Below are positions 1 through 18,864 of a DNA stretch of 64,000 nt, piece after piece. The stretch is from positions 124,001-188,000 of the forward strand of contig CAJXVU010000001.1 in the NCBI GenBank assembly GCA_913062555.1, read 5' to 3'. Each line of letters starts with the position of its first letter. The first letter of the stretch is position 1. A model generated the notes under the pieces. It searched no databases. It saw nothing but the letters and a program-made list of their open reading frames with translations, and had not been told where the DNA came from. Source of the stretch: an uncultured Bacteroidota bacterium (GTDB lineage Bacteria; Bacteroidota; Bacteroidia; Flavobacteriales; Flavobacteriaceae). The translations under genes were made by a program, and so were the position numbers.

Positions 1-444
1 GTAACTATAAAAAATACTGACAGCACTTCATTCCCATTCAATATTGGATGGCATCCCTATTTTTGTAGCAGTAATTTGTACGACAGTTATTTAAGCCTTA
101 AAAGCGATAAAAAATTACTTTTTGACAAGGATATGATACCTGTGAAAGCAGAAAACATAGCGCTCCCTTCTGATTTACAAATTAAAGATGAAAAATTTGA
201 CGACTGTTTTATTTTAAGCAATAAATCTATTGGATTTAAAACCCCTGATTACAGATTCATGATGAGCTCATCTTCTAAAGAAAACTATTTTCAAGTATTT
301 ACACTAAATAAAATAAATGCAATTGCACTCGAGTTTTTAACAGGCCCAGCCAACAGCTTTAATAATAAACTCGGCTTACGTGAATTAAATCCAAAAGAAA
401 CATATACCGTTAACTGGGATATAAAATTAACAGAAGATGAATAA
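1..444 (+). CDS. galM: Aldose 1-epimerase (mutarotase), 5' end outside window
   Basis: The reading frame is open from base 1, so the gene begins upstream; a TTG at 76 is only an internal codon. The first visible residues contain GWHPYF, matching the conserved G-x-H-x-Y-F segment that carries an active-site histidine in galactose mutarotases. The C-terminal part has the usual beta-sandwich ending (about 148 residues visible). It would interconvert alpha and beta anomers of galactose or glucose, feeding galactokinase. It overlaps the next gene by 8 bases, so it belongs to the same operon. Family call is fairly firm; the exact sugar is inferred from the neighbouring galK and galT. Confidence 0.8.
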   Translation, partial: VTIKNTDSTSFPFNIGWHPYFCSSNLYDSYLSLKSDKKLLFDKDMIPVKAENIALPSDLQIKDEKFDDCFILSNKSIGFKTPDYRFMMSSSSKENYFQVFTLNKINAIALEFLTGPANSFNNKLGLRELNPKETYTVNWDIKLTEDE

Positions 445-2473
445 AACAATTCTACATATAGCAATTCTAACCTGTTTAATTATAAGTGGTTGTGCTTCAG
501 ATAACAAAGAAAATCAGCGCCAATCTGAAAATTATCCGTCCCTAAAATTTAGTAAAAACAGCTTAGACTACCGAATTACACCAGCTGATAAATTCGACAA
601 AGCGGGGCTAATGTTTTCTGATCAAGGGGCGTGGTTTGGGTATAGCTTTCCTAAAACCGACTGGAATGCCATTGGGTTTTCAGGGCCCTTTTTAATGACT
701 GAACAAAACGGTATTTGGATCAGTCCAATGTTGACCCGATTATTATTACAAACTACTGAGCGTCATCCTGAATCAGTAATTAATTTTAAAAACGATTTAA
801 TAAGTCAGCATAGCTATTCAAGTCATTTAGAACAAATACTAAAAAATAAAAATATACAGCTAAAACTCGAGCTCGTATTTTTATCTGGCCATACAGCCCT
901 TCAGCGCATTACTATCACCAATATTTCAAAACAAAGCATTCAAATGAATGCAAATTTACAAGGTGGGGTTCATGATATCGAAATTAAGCTATCTCAAGAG
1001 CACGGTATTGTAAAATTAAGTTCACAAAACTCTGATGCTGTTGGATACATTCAAACAATAAACAAAAACGAATCTGTTGCCCTTTTAGATGAAGACAGGT
1101 TTGCCGATTTCCAACTTTCGGAGTTTACCTTAGAACCTCAACAATCAAAAGAGCTCATTACTGCTCATACCTTTATATTCCCAGAATATTCCTGGGAAGA
1201 TGAGCAACAATTAATCACCAACAGTGATTTTGACGAAGTGTTAAATTCAAGAAAATCTGAAAAAGAATCACAGCTCTCAGCACTTATAACTAATAGAAAA
1301 TCAAATTTTCAAGACACGACATATGCCGAAGTTTTAGCAAAAGCACATTTAACATTACAAAATAACTGGCGTATTCCAGCAGGAGAAATTAAACATGACG
1401 GACTGTTTCCTAGTTATCATTACAAATGGTTTAATGGATTCTGGTCTTGGGATTCGTGGAAACACGCCGTAGGACTTTCTTACTATAGTCCAGATTTAGC
1501 CAAAAAGCAAATGAAACTGATGTTTGACTTTCAAAATGATGACGGATTTATTGTAGACTGCGTATTCCGTGACACCAGTATAGAAGCGCATAATTATCGT
1601 GACACCAAACCCCCATTATCCGTTTGGGCCGTTGCTAAAATATTTGAAAAAGATAAAGATCTAGAATTTGTAAAATTCATGTATCCCAAATTAAAAAAAT
1701 ACCATTATTGGTGGTACTCCAAGCGTGATCATGACCAAGATGGTCTTTGTGAATATGGCTCTACCGATGGAAGTTTGATTGCGGCAAAATGGGAAAGCGG
1801 GATGGATAACGCCATTAGATTTGACGATTCTAAAATTTTAAAAAATGCCGAAGGGGCTTATTCTTTAGATCAGGAAAGTGTAGATCTAAATGCATATCTC
1901 TATGCCGAAAAATTATATTTAGCAGAATTAGCTAAAGCATTAAAACTGGAAGATGTCACCAGCTTACTTGCTGAAGCCGCCAGTTTAAAATCGCGTATCC
2001 AGCAACAATTTTATGACAGCCATGACGGCTGGTTCTACGATACAAATTTAGAAGGGAATACTTTTATTAAAGGGGAAGGTAGCGAAGGCTGGACTGCACT
2101 TTGGGCAAATGCTGCAACAGCAAAACAAGCTGAAGCCGTTAAAAAGCGAATGATGAATCCAGAAAAGTTTTATACCAGAGTTCCTTTTCAAACCATGAGT
2201 GCCGACCACCCAAAATTTGATCCTCTTAAAGGTTATTGGCGTGGTCCAAATTGGCTCGATCAAGCCTATTTTGGAGTAAAGGGATTACGCAATTATGGAT
2301 TTGATACTGAAGCAGACCAAGCTACAATTCAAATTTTAAAAGGCCCTGAAGGTCTGTTAGATAAAGGAACATCTATACGAGAAAACTATCACCCAATAAC
2401 CGGAGAAGGCTTACATGCCAAAAACTTTAGCTGGAGTGCTGCACATATTATAATGTTATTAATGGAAAATTAA
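437..2473 (+). CDS. GH63-type (YgjK-like) exo-alpha-glucosidase lipoprotein
   Basis: A 678-residue protein with a lipoprotein signal ending in ISGC, so probably periplasmic or surface anchored. An N-terminal beta-sandwich is followed by an (alpha/alpha)6 catalytic region from about residue 300. Landmarks are WFNGFWSWDSWKHA (aromatic and Asp rich), WESGMDNA with the likely general acid D457, and ENYHPITG with the likely base E649; these correspond to YgjK-type GH63 enzymes and to the GH37/GH63 clan. Eukaryotic GH63 removes alpha-1,2-glucose from N-glycans, and I recall that E. coli YgjK accommodates Glc-alpha-1,2-Gal. It sits directly before a GH2 gene with no gap. I infer an exo-alpha-glucosidase, possibly acting on Glc-alpha-1,2-Gal of collagen hydroxylysine; another alpha-glucoside is possible. 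Confidence 0.78.
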   Translation: MNKTILHIAILTCLIISGCASDNKENQRQSENYPSLKFSKNSLDYRITPADKFDKAGLMFSDQGAWFGYSFPKTDWNAIGFSGPFLMTEQNGIWISPMLTRLLLQTTERHPESVINFKNDLISQHSYSSHLEQILKNKNIQLKLELVFLSGHTALQRITITNISKQSIQMNANLQGGVHDIEIKLSQEHGIVKLSSQNSDAVGYIQTINKNESVALLDEDRFADFQLSEFTLEPQQSKELITAHTFIFPEYSWEDEQQLITNSDFDEVLNSRKSEKESQLSALITNRKSNFQDTTYAEVLAKAHLTLQNNWRIPAGEIKHDGLFPSYHYKWFNGFWSWDSWKHAVGLSYYSPDLAKKQMKLMFDFQNDDGFIVDCVFRDTSIEAHNYRDTKPPLSVWAVAKIFEKDKDLEFVKFMYPKLKKYHYWWYSKRDHDQDGLCEYGSTDGSLIAAKWESGMDNAIRFDDSKILKNAEGAYSLDQESVDLNAYLYAEKLYLAELAKALKLEDVTSLLAEAASLKSRIQQQFYDSHDGWFYDTNLEGNTFIKGEGSEGWTALWANAATAKQAEAVKKRMMNPEKFYTRVPFQTMSADHPKFDPLKGYWRGPNWLDQAYFGVKGLRNYGFDTEADQATIQILKGPEGLLDKGTSIRENYHPITGEGLHAKNFSWSAAHIIMLLMEN

Positions 2474-5814
<3,341 letters not shown>

Positions 5815-5815
<1 letters not shown>

Positions 5816-6990
5816 TGAAGAAAATATTCATCTTAATTTTTATTTGTGTCTTTTCTAAAGCCGAGGCACAAAAATTCGAAAATCTAGCACTAACACCTCC
5901 TATGGGTTGGAATAGCTGGAATACATTTAAATGTGATGGCATTAATGAAAATGTCATCAAAGAAATGGCAAACACAATGGTTTCCAAAGGCATGAAAGCT
6001 GCTGGATACGAGTATATTGTAATTGATGATTGTTGGCAAATAGGTCGCGATAACCAAGGATATATAATTATTGATAAGGAAAAATTTCCTTCTGGCATGA
6101 AAGCCTTAGCAGATTACATCCACTCCAAAGGCCTTAAATTTGGAATATATTCTGATGCTGGAACACATACTTGCGGTGGACGTCCTGGGAGCAAAAATTA
6201 TGAATTAAAAGATGCCGAACGATATGCCGAGTGGGGTGTAGATTATTTAAAATATGACTGGTGTAATACTGAAGGCCAAGATGCCATAGCATCCTATACA
6301 TTAATGAGAGATGCCTTATACACCAACAAGAGGCCGATTCTATTTAGTATTTGTGAATGGGGCGAAAATGAACCTTGGAAATGGGCTGGAACTATTGGAC
6401 ATATCTGGAGAACCACCTACGATATAAATTTCGATGGCAGTTTTGATGGCGACCGTTGGGGAAATCAGTTTGGTTGGTCAGAAATAATAGATAAACAAGT
6501 GGGATTAGAGAAATACGCGGGTCCAGGGCATTGGAATGACCCTGATATGTTAGCCGTGGGCATTGGGATGCCAGTAAATGAAAGTAGAGCCCATTTTACC
6601 ATGTGGTGCATGTTAGCAGCTCCCTTAATGTCAGGAAATGATTTGCGTGAAATGACTTATGATACTCAAGCAATTCTTACTAATAAACACCTTATTGCTA
6701 TAGATCAAGATAATCTGGGAAAACAAGGGTATAAAATTATTGACGAAGGTGCTTTTGAAGTATGGCAAAAACCACTATCCAATGGTGAAATAGCCATTTG
6801 TTTGTTTAATAGAGATACTAAGGTTAAAGATTACATATTAAATTGGAAACAGCTTAAGATTAAAGCCTTTGAAGGGACTTATTCAGTAAAAAATGTATGG
6901 ACACAATCACCAATGGGTACCACTGAAGATATTACAAAACTTCAGCTGCCCTCAAGAGACGTCATACTTTTTAGATTGAAACCCATATAA
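5815..6990 (+). CDS. GH27 alpha-galactosidase, exported
   Basis: A 391-residue protein with a short signal peptide ending near AEAQ, followed at once by the GH27 signature PPMGWNSWNTF. Other family landmarks are IDDCWQ, YLKYDWCN with nucleophile D148, the TTYDI segment with probable acid/base D203, and GHWNDPDML. A C-terminal beta-sandwich ends the protein. GH27 enzymes retain configuration and cleave terminal alpha-galactose (some cleave beta-L-arabinopyranose). The start overlaps the GH2 stop by one base. In a collagen-glycan reading of this operon the alpha-galactosidase has no obvious target, so a second substrate with alpha-galactose is likely. Confidence 0.9.
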
Positions 6991-7033
6991 TAATTGTTTA
7001 GATATTAAATAAATCAGAACTTAGGTCATAGTT

Positions 7034-13213
<6,180 letters not shown>

Positions 13214-13214
<1 letters not shown>

Positions 13215-14359
13215 TGAATACAGATTTAATTCAAAATATAAAAGGAAAATTTCAAAACAACTTTAAGGACATTCCATTAATGGTGTTTTCTCCTGGACGA
13301 ATCAATTTGATTGGAGAACACACCGACTATAATAATGGATTTGTATTCCCAGCTGCGATTGACAAAGGTATTGTTGTCGCGATAAACAAGAGTACTGAGA
13401 CTGGCAGTAAAATTATTGCTTCGGATCTGGACGAAGTATTAGATTTATCATTAGAACACCCAAAAGCAATCGAAAATGGCCGATGGAAAAATTATGTCAT
13501 TGGGGTTGTTGCCGAGATTCAGAAAAAAGGAAAAAATATCAATAATTTTAATATGGTATTTGGAGGTGATATTCCGAGAGGCGCGGGCCTATCTTCTTCT
13601 GCCGCATTAGAAAATGGAATCGTTTTTGGTTTAAATGAATTGTTTAATCTTGGGCTTACAAAAAAAGAAATGATCTTTATTTCTCAAAAAGCGGAGCATG
13701 ACTATGTCGGTGTAAAATGTGGCATCATGGATCAATATGCCAGTATGTTTGGGCAAAAAGATGCTGCATTATTATTGGATTGTGAGAATTTGAATGCCAA
13801 GGCAATTACCATCAACTTAAAAGATTATGAAATTCTACTCATAAATAGCAATGTAAAACATAGCCTTGCAGAAAGTGCTTATAATGAACGCCGACTTGTT
13901 TGCGAAAAAGTTGCAGCCATTCTAAATCTTAAAAGCTTAAGAGCTGCAACTGAAAAAGACTTGCTTTCCCTAAAAGGTCAAATAACAGACAGTGAGTATC
14001 AAAAAGCAATTTACGTGCTTCAGGAAAATCAACGTGTACTAGATTCATTTGATGCTTTAAAAGAAAATAATATTGAGCAGTTTGGGAAATTATTATATCG
14101 CTCACACAGCGGGATGCAACAACAGTATAAGATTAGCTGTGACGAGTTAGATTTTTTAGTAGATATTGCTAAAAACAGTGACACCGTTATTGGAGCACGG
14201 ATGATGGGCGGCGGATTTGGAGGCTGTACTATAAATATTATGCATAAAGCGTCAATTTCAAAATTCGTTACTAACATAAAAAAGGCTTATAAAGCAAATT
14301 TTGGCGTCGAATGCTCAATATACAATGTCACTATTTCTGAAGGTACTCATCTCATATAA
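13214..14359 (+). CDS. galK: Galactokinase
   Basis: A 381-residue GHMP kinase of normal galactokinase length. It has the galactokinase signature PGRINLIGEHTDYNNG near the N-terminus, the ATP-binding GAGLSSSAALE loop, and the C-terminal GHMP motif GARMMGGGFGGC. The catalytic Asp is expected in KCGIMDQYAS. It phosphorylates alpha-D-galactose to galactose 1-phosphate in the cytoplasm, linking the secreted galactosidases to the Leloir route with galM upstream and galT downstream. No galE is visible in the window. Start overlaps the preceding stop by one base, indicating translational coupling. Confidence 0.96.
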
Positions 14360-14363
14360 AATC

Positions 14364-14795
14364 ATGAAAAAATCAATTCTATTACTTAGTATATTGCTCT
14401 TGACTATAGCTTGTTCAAGGCCAAACATACAACAAGACAAAAAAGAAATTTTATCCGTATTGAAGGCCCAAGAGGAAGCTTGGTCCAATCATGATTTGGA
14501 AGGCTTCATGAAGGGTTACTGGAAAAATGATTCATTAAAATTTTATGGGAGCAACGGCCTCAATTATGGGTGGGACAAAACCTTAGCTAATTATAAAAAA
14601 GGCTATCCAACCAAGGATCACACAGGCACATTGAACTTTAAAATTAATGACATCTCAAAAATAAATGATCAGGCATATTTTGTTATGGGTGAGTACCATT
14701 TAACCCGAACTATTGGAGCTGCAAATGGTGTGTTTATGATAATTTTTAAAAAGATTGAGGGTGAATGGAAAATTGTAGCCGACACCTCATGTTAA
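14364..14795 (+). CDS. SnoaL/DUF4440-like lipoprotein
   Basis: I start the gene at the ATG at 14364 because it gives a clean lipoprotein signal (MKKSILLLS, then TIAC); a TTG at 14301 would lie inside galK. The 143-residue product is a small cystatin-like alpha+beta fold of the NTF2/SnoaL type (an Ala-Trp-rich helix near residue 36, then strands ending GEWKIVADTSC). Related proteins are annotated as DUF4440 or nuclear-transport-factor-2-like. It lies between galK and galT with only a few bases on each side, so it is cotranscribed. Its function is unknown; a ligand-binding periplasmic protein is possible. Confidence 0.7.
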   Translation: MKKSILLLSILLLTIACSRPNIQQDKKEILSVLKAQEEAWSNHDLEGFMKGYWKNDSLKFYGSNGLNYGWDKTLANYKKGYPTKDHTGTLNFKINDISKINDQAYFVMGEYHLTRTIGAANGVFMIIFKKIEGEWKIVADTSC

Positions 14796-14800
14796 CAACT

Positions 14801-15835
14801 ATGACAACAATTAATTCAGATTTACAGGACTACGCTCATAAGCGATTTAATATTCTTACTGGAGAATGGGTATTGGTCTCTCCTCATCGTTCAAAACGTC
14901 CTTGGCAAGGCCAAGAGGAATCCATAGTAAATACCTCTCGCCCTCAGCATGACCCCAATTGTTACTTATGTGCAGGTAACACAAGAGCCAATGGAACAAC
15001 CAATCCAAACTACTCTAATGTTTTTGTGTTTACGAATGACTTTGCAGCACTCCAACAAGATTCTCCTTCTTTTTCTATTGAAGACGGGATGTTTAAAGCA
15101 AAAAGCGAACAAGGCATTTGCAAGGTCGTTTGCTTTAGCCCTGACCATTCTAAAAGTTTAGCACAGATGGAAATTAAAGCCATTGAAAGTGTCATAGAAG
15201 TCTGGAAGAGTGAATACTTCGAATTAAGCGCAAACAAAACGATTAATTACGTACAAATATTTGAGAATAAGGGTGCGGTGATGGGTTGTAGCAACCCTCA
15301 TCCTCATGGTCAAATATGGAGTCAATCAACTTTACCTAATGAAGTCGTAAAAAAAGACAACCAACAACGCAATTATTACAAAAAGAATAATCGTAGTTTA
15401 TTAGGTGAATATTTGAAGCAGGAAATAAAAGAGCATAAACGCGTTATCTTTGAGAATGACACTTTTGTTGTTTTGGTTCCTTTTTGGGCTGTTTGGCCTT
15501 TTGAGACTATGATTGCACCAAAAAAGAATCTCACTTGCATAACTGAGCTTAGTTCAATAGAAAATACAGATTATGCTGAAGCAATTTCTATTACAACTAG
15601 AGCATATGACAAGCTTTTTAAATGCTCTTTTCCTTATTCTAGTGGAATTCACCAAGCACCAACTAATGGTGCGGACAATTCACATTGGCATTGGCACATG
15701 AGTTTTTACCCCCCTTTATTACGTAGTGCTACCGTAAAAAAGTTTATGGTAGGTTATGAAATGTTTGGTTCACCACAACGCGATATCACTGCCGAATCTG
15801 CTGCTGAACGATTGCGACAATTGATAGAATTATAG
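14801..15835 (+). CDS. galT: Galactose-1-phosphate uridylyltransferase
   Basis: The HIT-superfamily uridylyltransferase of the Leloir pathway: UDP-glucose plus galactose 1-phosphate gives glucose 1-phosphate plus UDP-galactose. The start at 14801 gives an N-terminus typical for GalT, leading into FNILTGEWVLVSPHR; ATGs at 14789 and 14765 are alternatives that overlap the upstream gene. It has the zinc-site CYLC motif and the active-site NPHPHGQIW, with nucleophile H169 (second His of HPH). The C-terminal HWHWHMSFYPP also matches the family. About 344 residues, normal length. Last core metabolic gene of the galactose operon. Confidence 0.95.
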   Translation: MTTINSDLQDYAHKRFNILTGEWVLVSPHRSKRPWQGQEESIVNTSRPQHDPNCYLCAGNTRANGTTNPNYSNVFVFTNDFAALQQDSPSFSIEDGMFKAKSEQGICKVVCFSPDHSKSLAQMEIKAIESVIEVWKSEYFELSANKTINYVQIFENKGAVMGCSNPHPHGQIWSQSTLPNEVVKKDNQQRNYYKKNNRSLLGEYLKQEIKEHKRVIFENDTFVVLVPFWAVWPFETMIAPKKNLTCITELSSIENTDYAEAISITTRAYDKLFKCSFPYSSGIHQAPTNGADNSHWHWHMSFYPPLLRSATVKKFMVGYEMFGSPQRDITAESAAERLRQLIEL

Positions 15836-15850
15836 TATGTTTGTATCACT

Positions 15851-16318
15851 ATGCAAACAGTTAGAATAGCTACTTTAGAAGATTTACCAACACTCTTAAA
15901 ATTTGAACAAGGCATCATTGTGGCCGAACGTCCAATGGACCCAACGATAAAAGATGGATCAATAAGTTATTATGACATTGCTGAACTCATCACTAGTGAC
16001 AACTCAGACGTGTATGTTGTAGAAATAGACCATGAAATAGTTGCTTCTGGTTACGCGAAAATTAAAGAGGATCGCCATTATTTAAAGCATGACAAACAGG
16101 GGTATTTAGGGTTTATGTTTGTTCCAAAAACACAGCGTGGAAAAGGATTAAATAAATTAATTGTTGATGCTTTATTGAAATGGTGTAAAGCCAAAAATAT
16201 TCACGAAATCAGACTTGATGTTTATGACCAAAACCCATCAGCAATAAGAGCTTATGAAAAAGTAGGCTTTAAAAAGCATATGATAAATATGCGATTAGAT
16301 ATTGAACATCTCGATTAA
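15851..16318 (+). CDS. GNAT family N-acetyltransferase
   Basis: A 155-residue acyl-CoA-dependent N-acetyltransferase. It shows motif A (FVPKTQRGKGLNKLIV, acetyl-CoA pyrophosphate loop) and motif B (DVYDQNPSAIRAYEKVGF). It begins 15 bases after galT and so probably ends the operon. Its stop lies 3 bases from the stop of the convergent M24 peptidase gene. The substrate is unknown; given the fusion protein upstream, an amino-acid or aminosugar acceptor could be tested. Confidence 0.85.
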   Translation: MQTVRIATLEDLPTLLKFEQGIIVAERPMDPTIKDGSISYYDIAELITSDNSDVYVVEIDHEIVASGYAKIKEDRHYLKHDKQGYLGFMFVPKTQRGKGLNKLIVDALLKWCKAKNIHEIRLDVYDQNPSAIRAYEKVGFKKHMINMRLDIEHLD

Positions 16319-16321
16319 GAT

Positions 16322-17545
16322 TTACACTTTTGAAATTCCGAATGGATCATTAATAGAATATGCAGGCTCGGTAAACCATTTCGGACCCTCATCAGTCATA
16401 TAAATATGATCTTCATGTCGAATTCCAAATGCATCAGGCACACAAATCATTGGTTCATTACTAAAACACATTCCAGCAGCTAATATCGTTTCATCATTTC
16501 TAACGATATAAGGGTATTCATGAATATCCAATCCAATACCATGTCCTGTTCGATGTGGAAGGCCAGGCAGCTTATAATCTGGCCCTAACCCATGAGATTC
16601 TAATACGACTCTAGATGCCGTATCGACAGCAGCGCATGAATTTCCTATTTGTGCGGCATTAAAAGCAGCGTGTTGCGTTTCTTTTTCAATGTCCCAAATC
16701 CGTTTTTGCGTGTCATTGGCTTCACCGTAGACATAAGTTCTTGTAATGTCCGAAATATAACTATAAAGTACACAGCCTGTATCTATCAAAACTATTTCGT
16801 CTTCTTCCATATCTTTTGGTGTTACTACGCCATGCGGGAAGGACGAATCAACGCCAAAGAGTACAATACAGAAATATGAACCTGAAGTTATTCCGTACCG
16901 CTTATGTGCTTCATTAATAAAGTCAACAACTTCTTTTGCACTTATCCCAGGTCTTAAAATACGTGCAGCAGCTTTTTGTACTTCCAATGTAATATTCATA
17001 GCATGTTGCATGATCGCAATTTCTGCTTTCGATTTAAACATTCTACAACCCGCAATAATCGATTTAGCATTGACAAGAATAAATTTTGAATTTGCTTTTA
17101 AAATGCCATCGGAAATAAAAAAAGGCGTGGTTTCATCTATTAGAATTTCACCTTTAACAACACCATTTTCACTCAGGATATCGGAAAATAATTTATATGG
17201 ACTCTCATGTTCATTCCAGCAACGTACGTCACCCTCAATACACATAAAATCCAACACCGTTCCTTTTTCGAACTCTGGAGCGATATATTGTAAAGTTCCG
17301 TTAGGGAATAATATAGCACCCACCATACGTTCACTGGAGTTCCATCGTGTGCCAGTAAAATAATATAGATTAGTTCCTGAATGCAAATAAACAGCTCGAA
17401 TATTTTGTGATCGCATTAACTTACAAGCTTTGTTAATTCGCGCCTGAAATTCTTCTTTCTTTATTGGGGTAGCTAAATGCGCTATTGGAGCTATTGCTTT
17501 TAATTCTGCTTCAATTGTTGATCCTCCAATTCCAAATGTATTCAT
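16322..17545 (-). CDS. M24 family Xaa-Pro peptidase (prolidase-like)
   Basis: A 407-residue M24 metallopeptidase with a creatinase-like N-terminal domain and a pita-bread catalytic domain. All five metal ligands are visible: Asp in VLIDTGC, Asp in SDITRTY, His in HRTGHGIGLDIHE, Glu in CFSNEPMI and Glu in IRHEDHIY. No signal peptide, so cytoplasmic. Such enzymes cleave Xaa-Pro bonds in di- or short peptides. It is the last gene of the hydroxyproline operon, 24 bases after the other M24 gene, consistent with releasing Pro/Hyp from imported peptides. Confidence 0.88.
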   Translation of the reverse strand: MNTFGIGGSTIEAELKAIAPIAHLATPIKKEEFQARINKACKLMRSQNIRAVYLHSGTNLYYFTGTRWNSSERMVGAILFPNGTLQYIAPEFEKGTVLDFMCIEGDVRCWNEHESPYKLFSDILSENGVVKGEILIDETTPFFISDGILKANSKFILVNAKSIIAGCRMFKSKAEIAIMQHAMNITLEVQKAAARILRPGISAKEVVDFINEAHKRYGITSGSYFCIVLFGVDSSFPHGVVTPKDMEEDEIVLIDTGCVLYSYISDITRTYVYGEANDTQKRIWDIEKETQHAAFNAAQIGNSCAAVDTASRVVLESHGLGPDYKLPGLPHRTGHGIGLDIHEYPYIVRNDETILAAGMCFSNEPMICVPDAFGIRHEDHIYMTDEGPKWFTEPAYSINDPFGISKV

Positions 17546-17569
17546 AAATATGTTTTTTTTTAAATTGAT

Positions 17570-18862
17570 TTAGGCTTGCATTAATTTTTCAATATCATCA
17601 ATCTCAATTGGCATCGCTTCAGTAAGATTGATATTCCCGTTTTCGGTAATCAAATAGTCATTTTCTAAACGACAACCAATGCCTTCCTCTGGTATATAAA
17701 TTCCTGGCTCACAGGTGAGCACCATACCGGCTTCCAAAGGTCTGGAATATAAACCGACATCATGAACATCTAATCCAAGATGATGGGCGGTACCATGCAT
17801 GAAATATTTTTTATACAAAGGCTTATCAGGATCTTGAGCATTTACATCAACGAGCTTTAAGAGCCCTAATTTTACTAATTGTGATTCTACTAATTTCGCC
17901 ATTTCAGCTTCATAATCTGAAGCTATCACCCCAGGTTTCAATAACTTACTACCCTTTTGTAAACAATATAAAACGGCATTATAAACCTCCTTTTGTCGTT
18001 CTGAAAATTTACCGTTCACAGGAATACAGCGTGTAGTATCGCTATTATAATTTGCATAACACACTCCAAAATCAATCAAAATCATATCGCCCTCATCACA
18101 AATATCATCATTAGCATTATAATGCAAGGCACAAGCATTTTTTCCTGAAGCCACTATAGGTTTGAATGCATGTCTCGTCCCTCCAGCTTTTGTTAAACTA
18201 TAAGTTAACTCGGCTTCAATTTCATATTCTTTAATATCTGGCTTAGTCGCTTTTAAAACACGATAAAAACCATCAATACTTATCTCAGCGGCTTTTTTAA
18301 TAAAAATAAGTTCTTGATCCGATTTTATTTGTCGTAATTCTCTAGTAATTTTCGCAGCCCTATGGTAGCTATGCAAAGGATATTTCTCTTTGCACCAGTT
18401 GATCATTCTATCTTGCTGGGTTTGCTGATTATGAGTAACCCGTTTAATATGTTCATTATGTCCTAAATAAAACCCATCAGCTTCAAAAGCAATGAGCTGT
18501 AGCAATTTTTCGAAATCGTGAAACCATTCAACACGATCAATTCCTGAAACTTGAGAAGCCCCAGATTTTGTTAGTTTTTCTCCATCCCAAATTTTAATTT
18601 GTTCGTTAGTTTCTTTAACAAAAAGTATGGCTCTGTTTTCGGGTTTATAAGCATCAGGAAACATTAATAAGATTGTTTCTTCCTGATCAATCCCACATAA
18701 ATAAAACAGATCATTATTCTGGGCAAAACCCATCACATCATCGGCATTGGTATGCTTAACATCATTTGAAGTTAAAATAGCGATGGCATTAGATTTCATT
18801 TTAGAAACAAAATTGTTTCTGTTTTTAATAAATAAAGTATTCGGAATTTGGTCGTAACGCAT
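17570..18862 (-). CDS. Xaa-Pro aminopeptidase, M24B (PepP-like)
   Basis: A 430-residue aminopeptidase P-type protein: N-terminal AMP_N domain (starting MRYDQIPNTLFIKNR), then the catalytic domain. Metal ligands are Asp in LIDFGVCY, Asp in SDTTRC, His in HGTAHHLGLDVHD, Glu in CEPGIYIP and Glu in CRLENDY. It removes N-terminal residues that precede proline, and probably hydroxyproline. It sits 2 bases after the D-amino-acid dehydrogenase gene. It differs from the neighbouring M24 protein in length and N-terminal domain, so the pair likely divides peptides by length. Confidence 0.92.
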   Translation of the reverse strand: MRYDQIPNTLFIKNRNNFVSKMKSNAIAILTSNDVKHTNADDVMGFAQNNDLFYLCGIDQEETILLMFPDAYKPENRAILFVKETNEQIKIWDGEKLTKSGASQVSGIDRVEWFHDFEKLLQLIAFEADGFYLGHNEHIKRVTHNQQTQQDRMINWCKEKYPLHSYHRAAKITRELRQIKSDQELIFIKKAAEISIDGFYRVLKATKPDIKEYEIEAELTYSLTKAGGTRHAFKPIVASGKNACALHYNANDDICDEGDMILIDFGVCYANYNSDTTRCIPVNGKFSERQKEVYNAVLYCLQKGSKLLKPGVIASDYEAEMAKLVESQLVKLGLLKLVDVNAQDPDKPLYKKYFMHGTAHHLGLDVHDVGLYSRPLEAGMVLTCEPGIYIPEEGIGCRLENDYLITENGNINLTEAMPIEIDDIEKLMQA

Positions 18863-18864
18863 AT

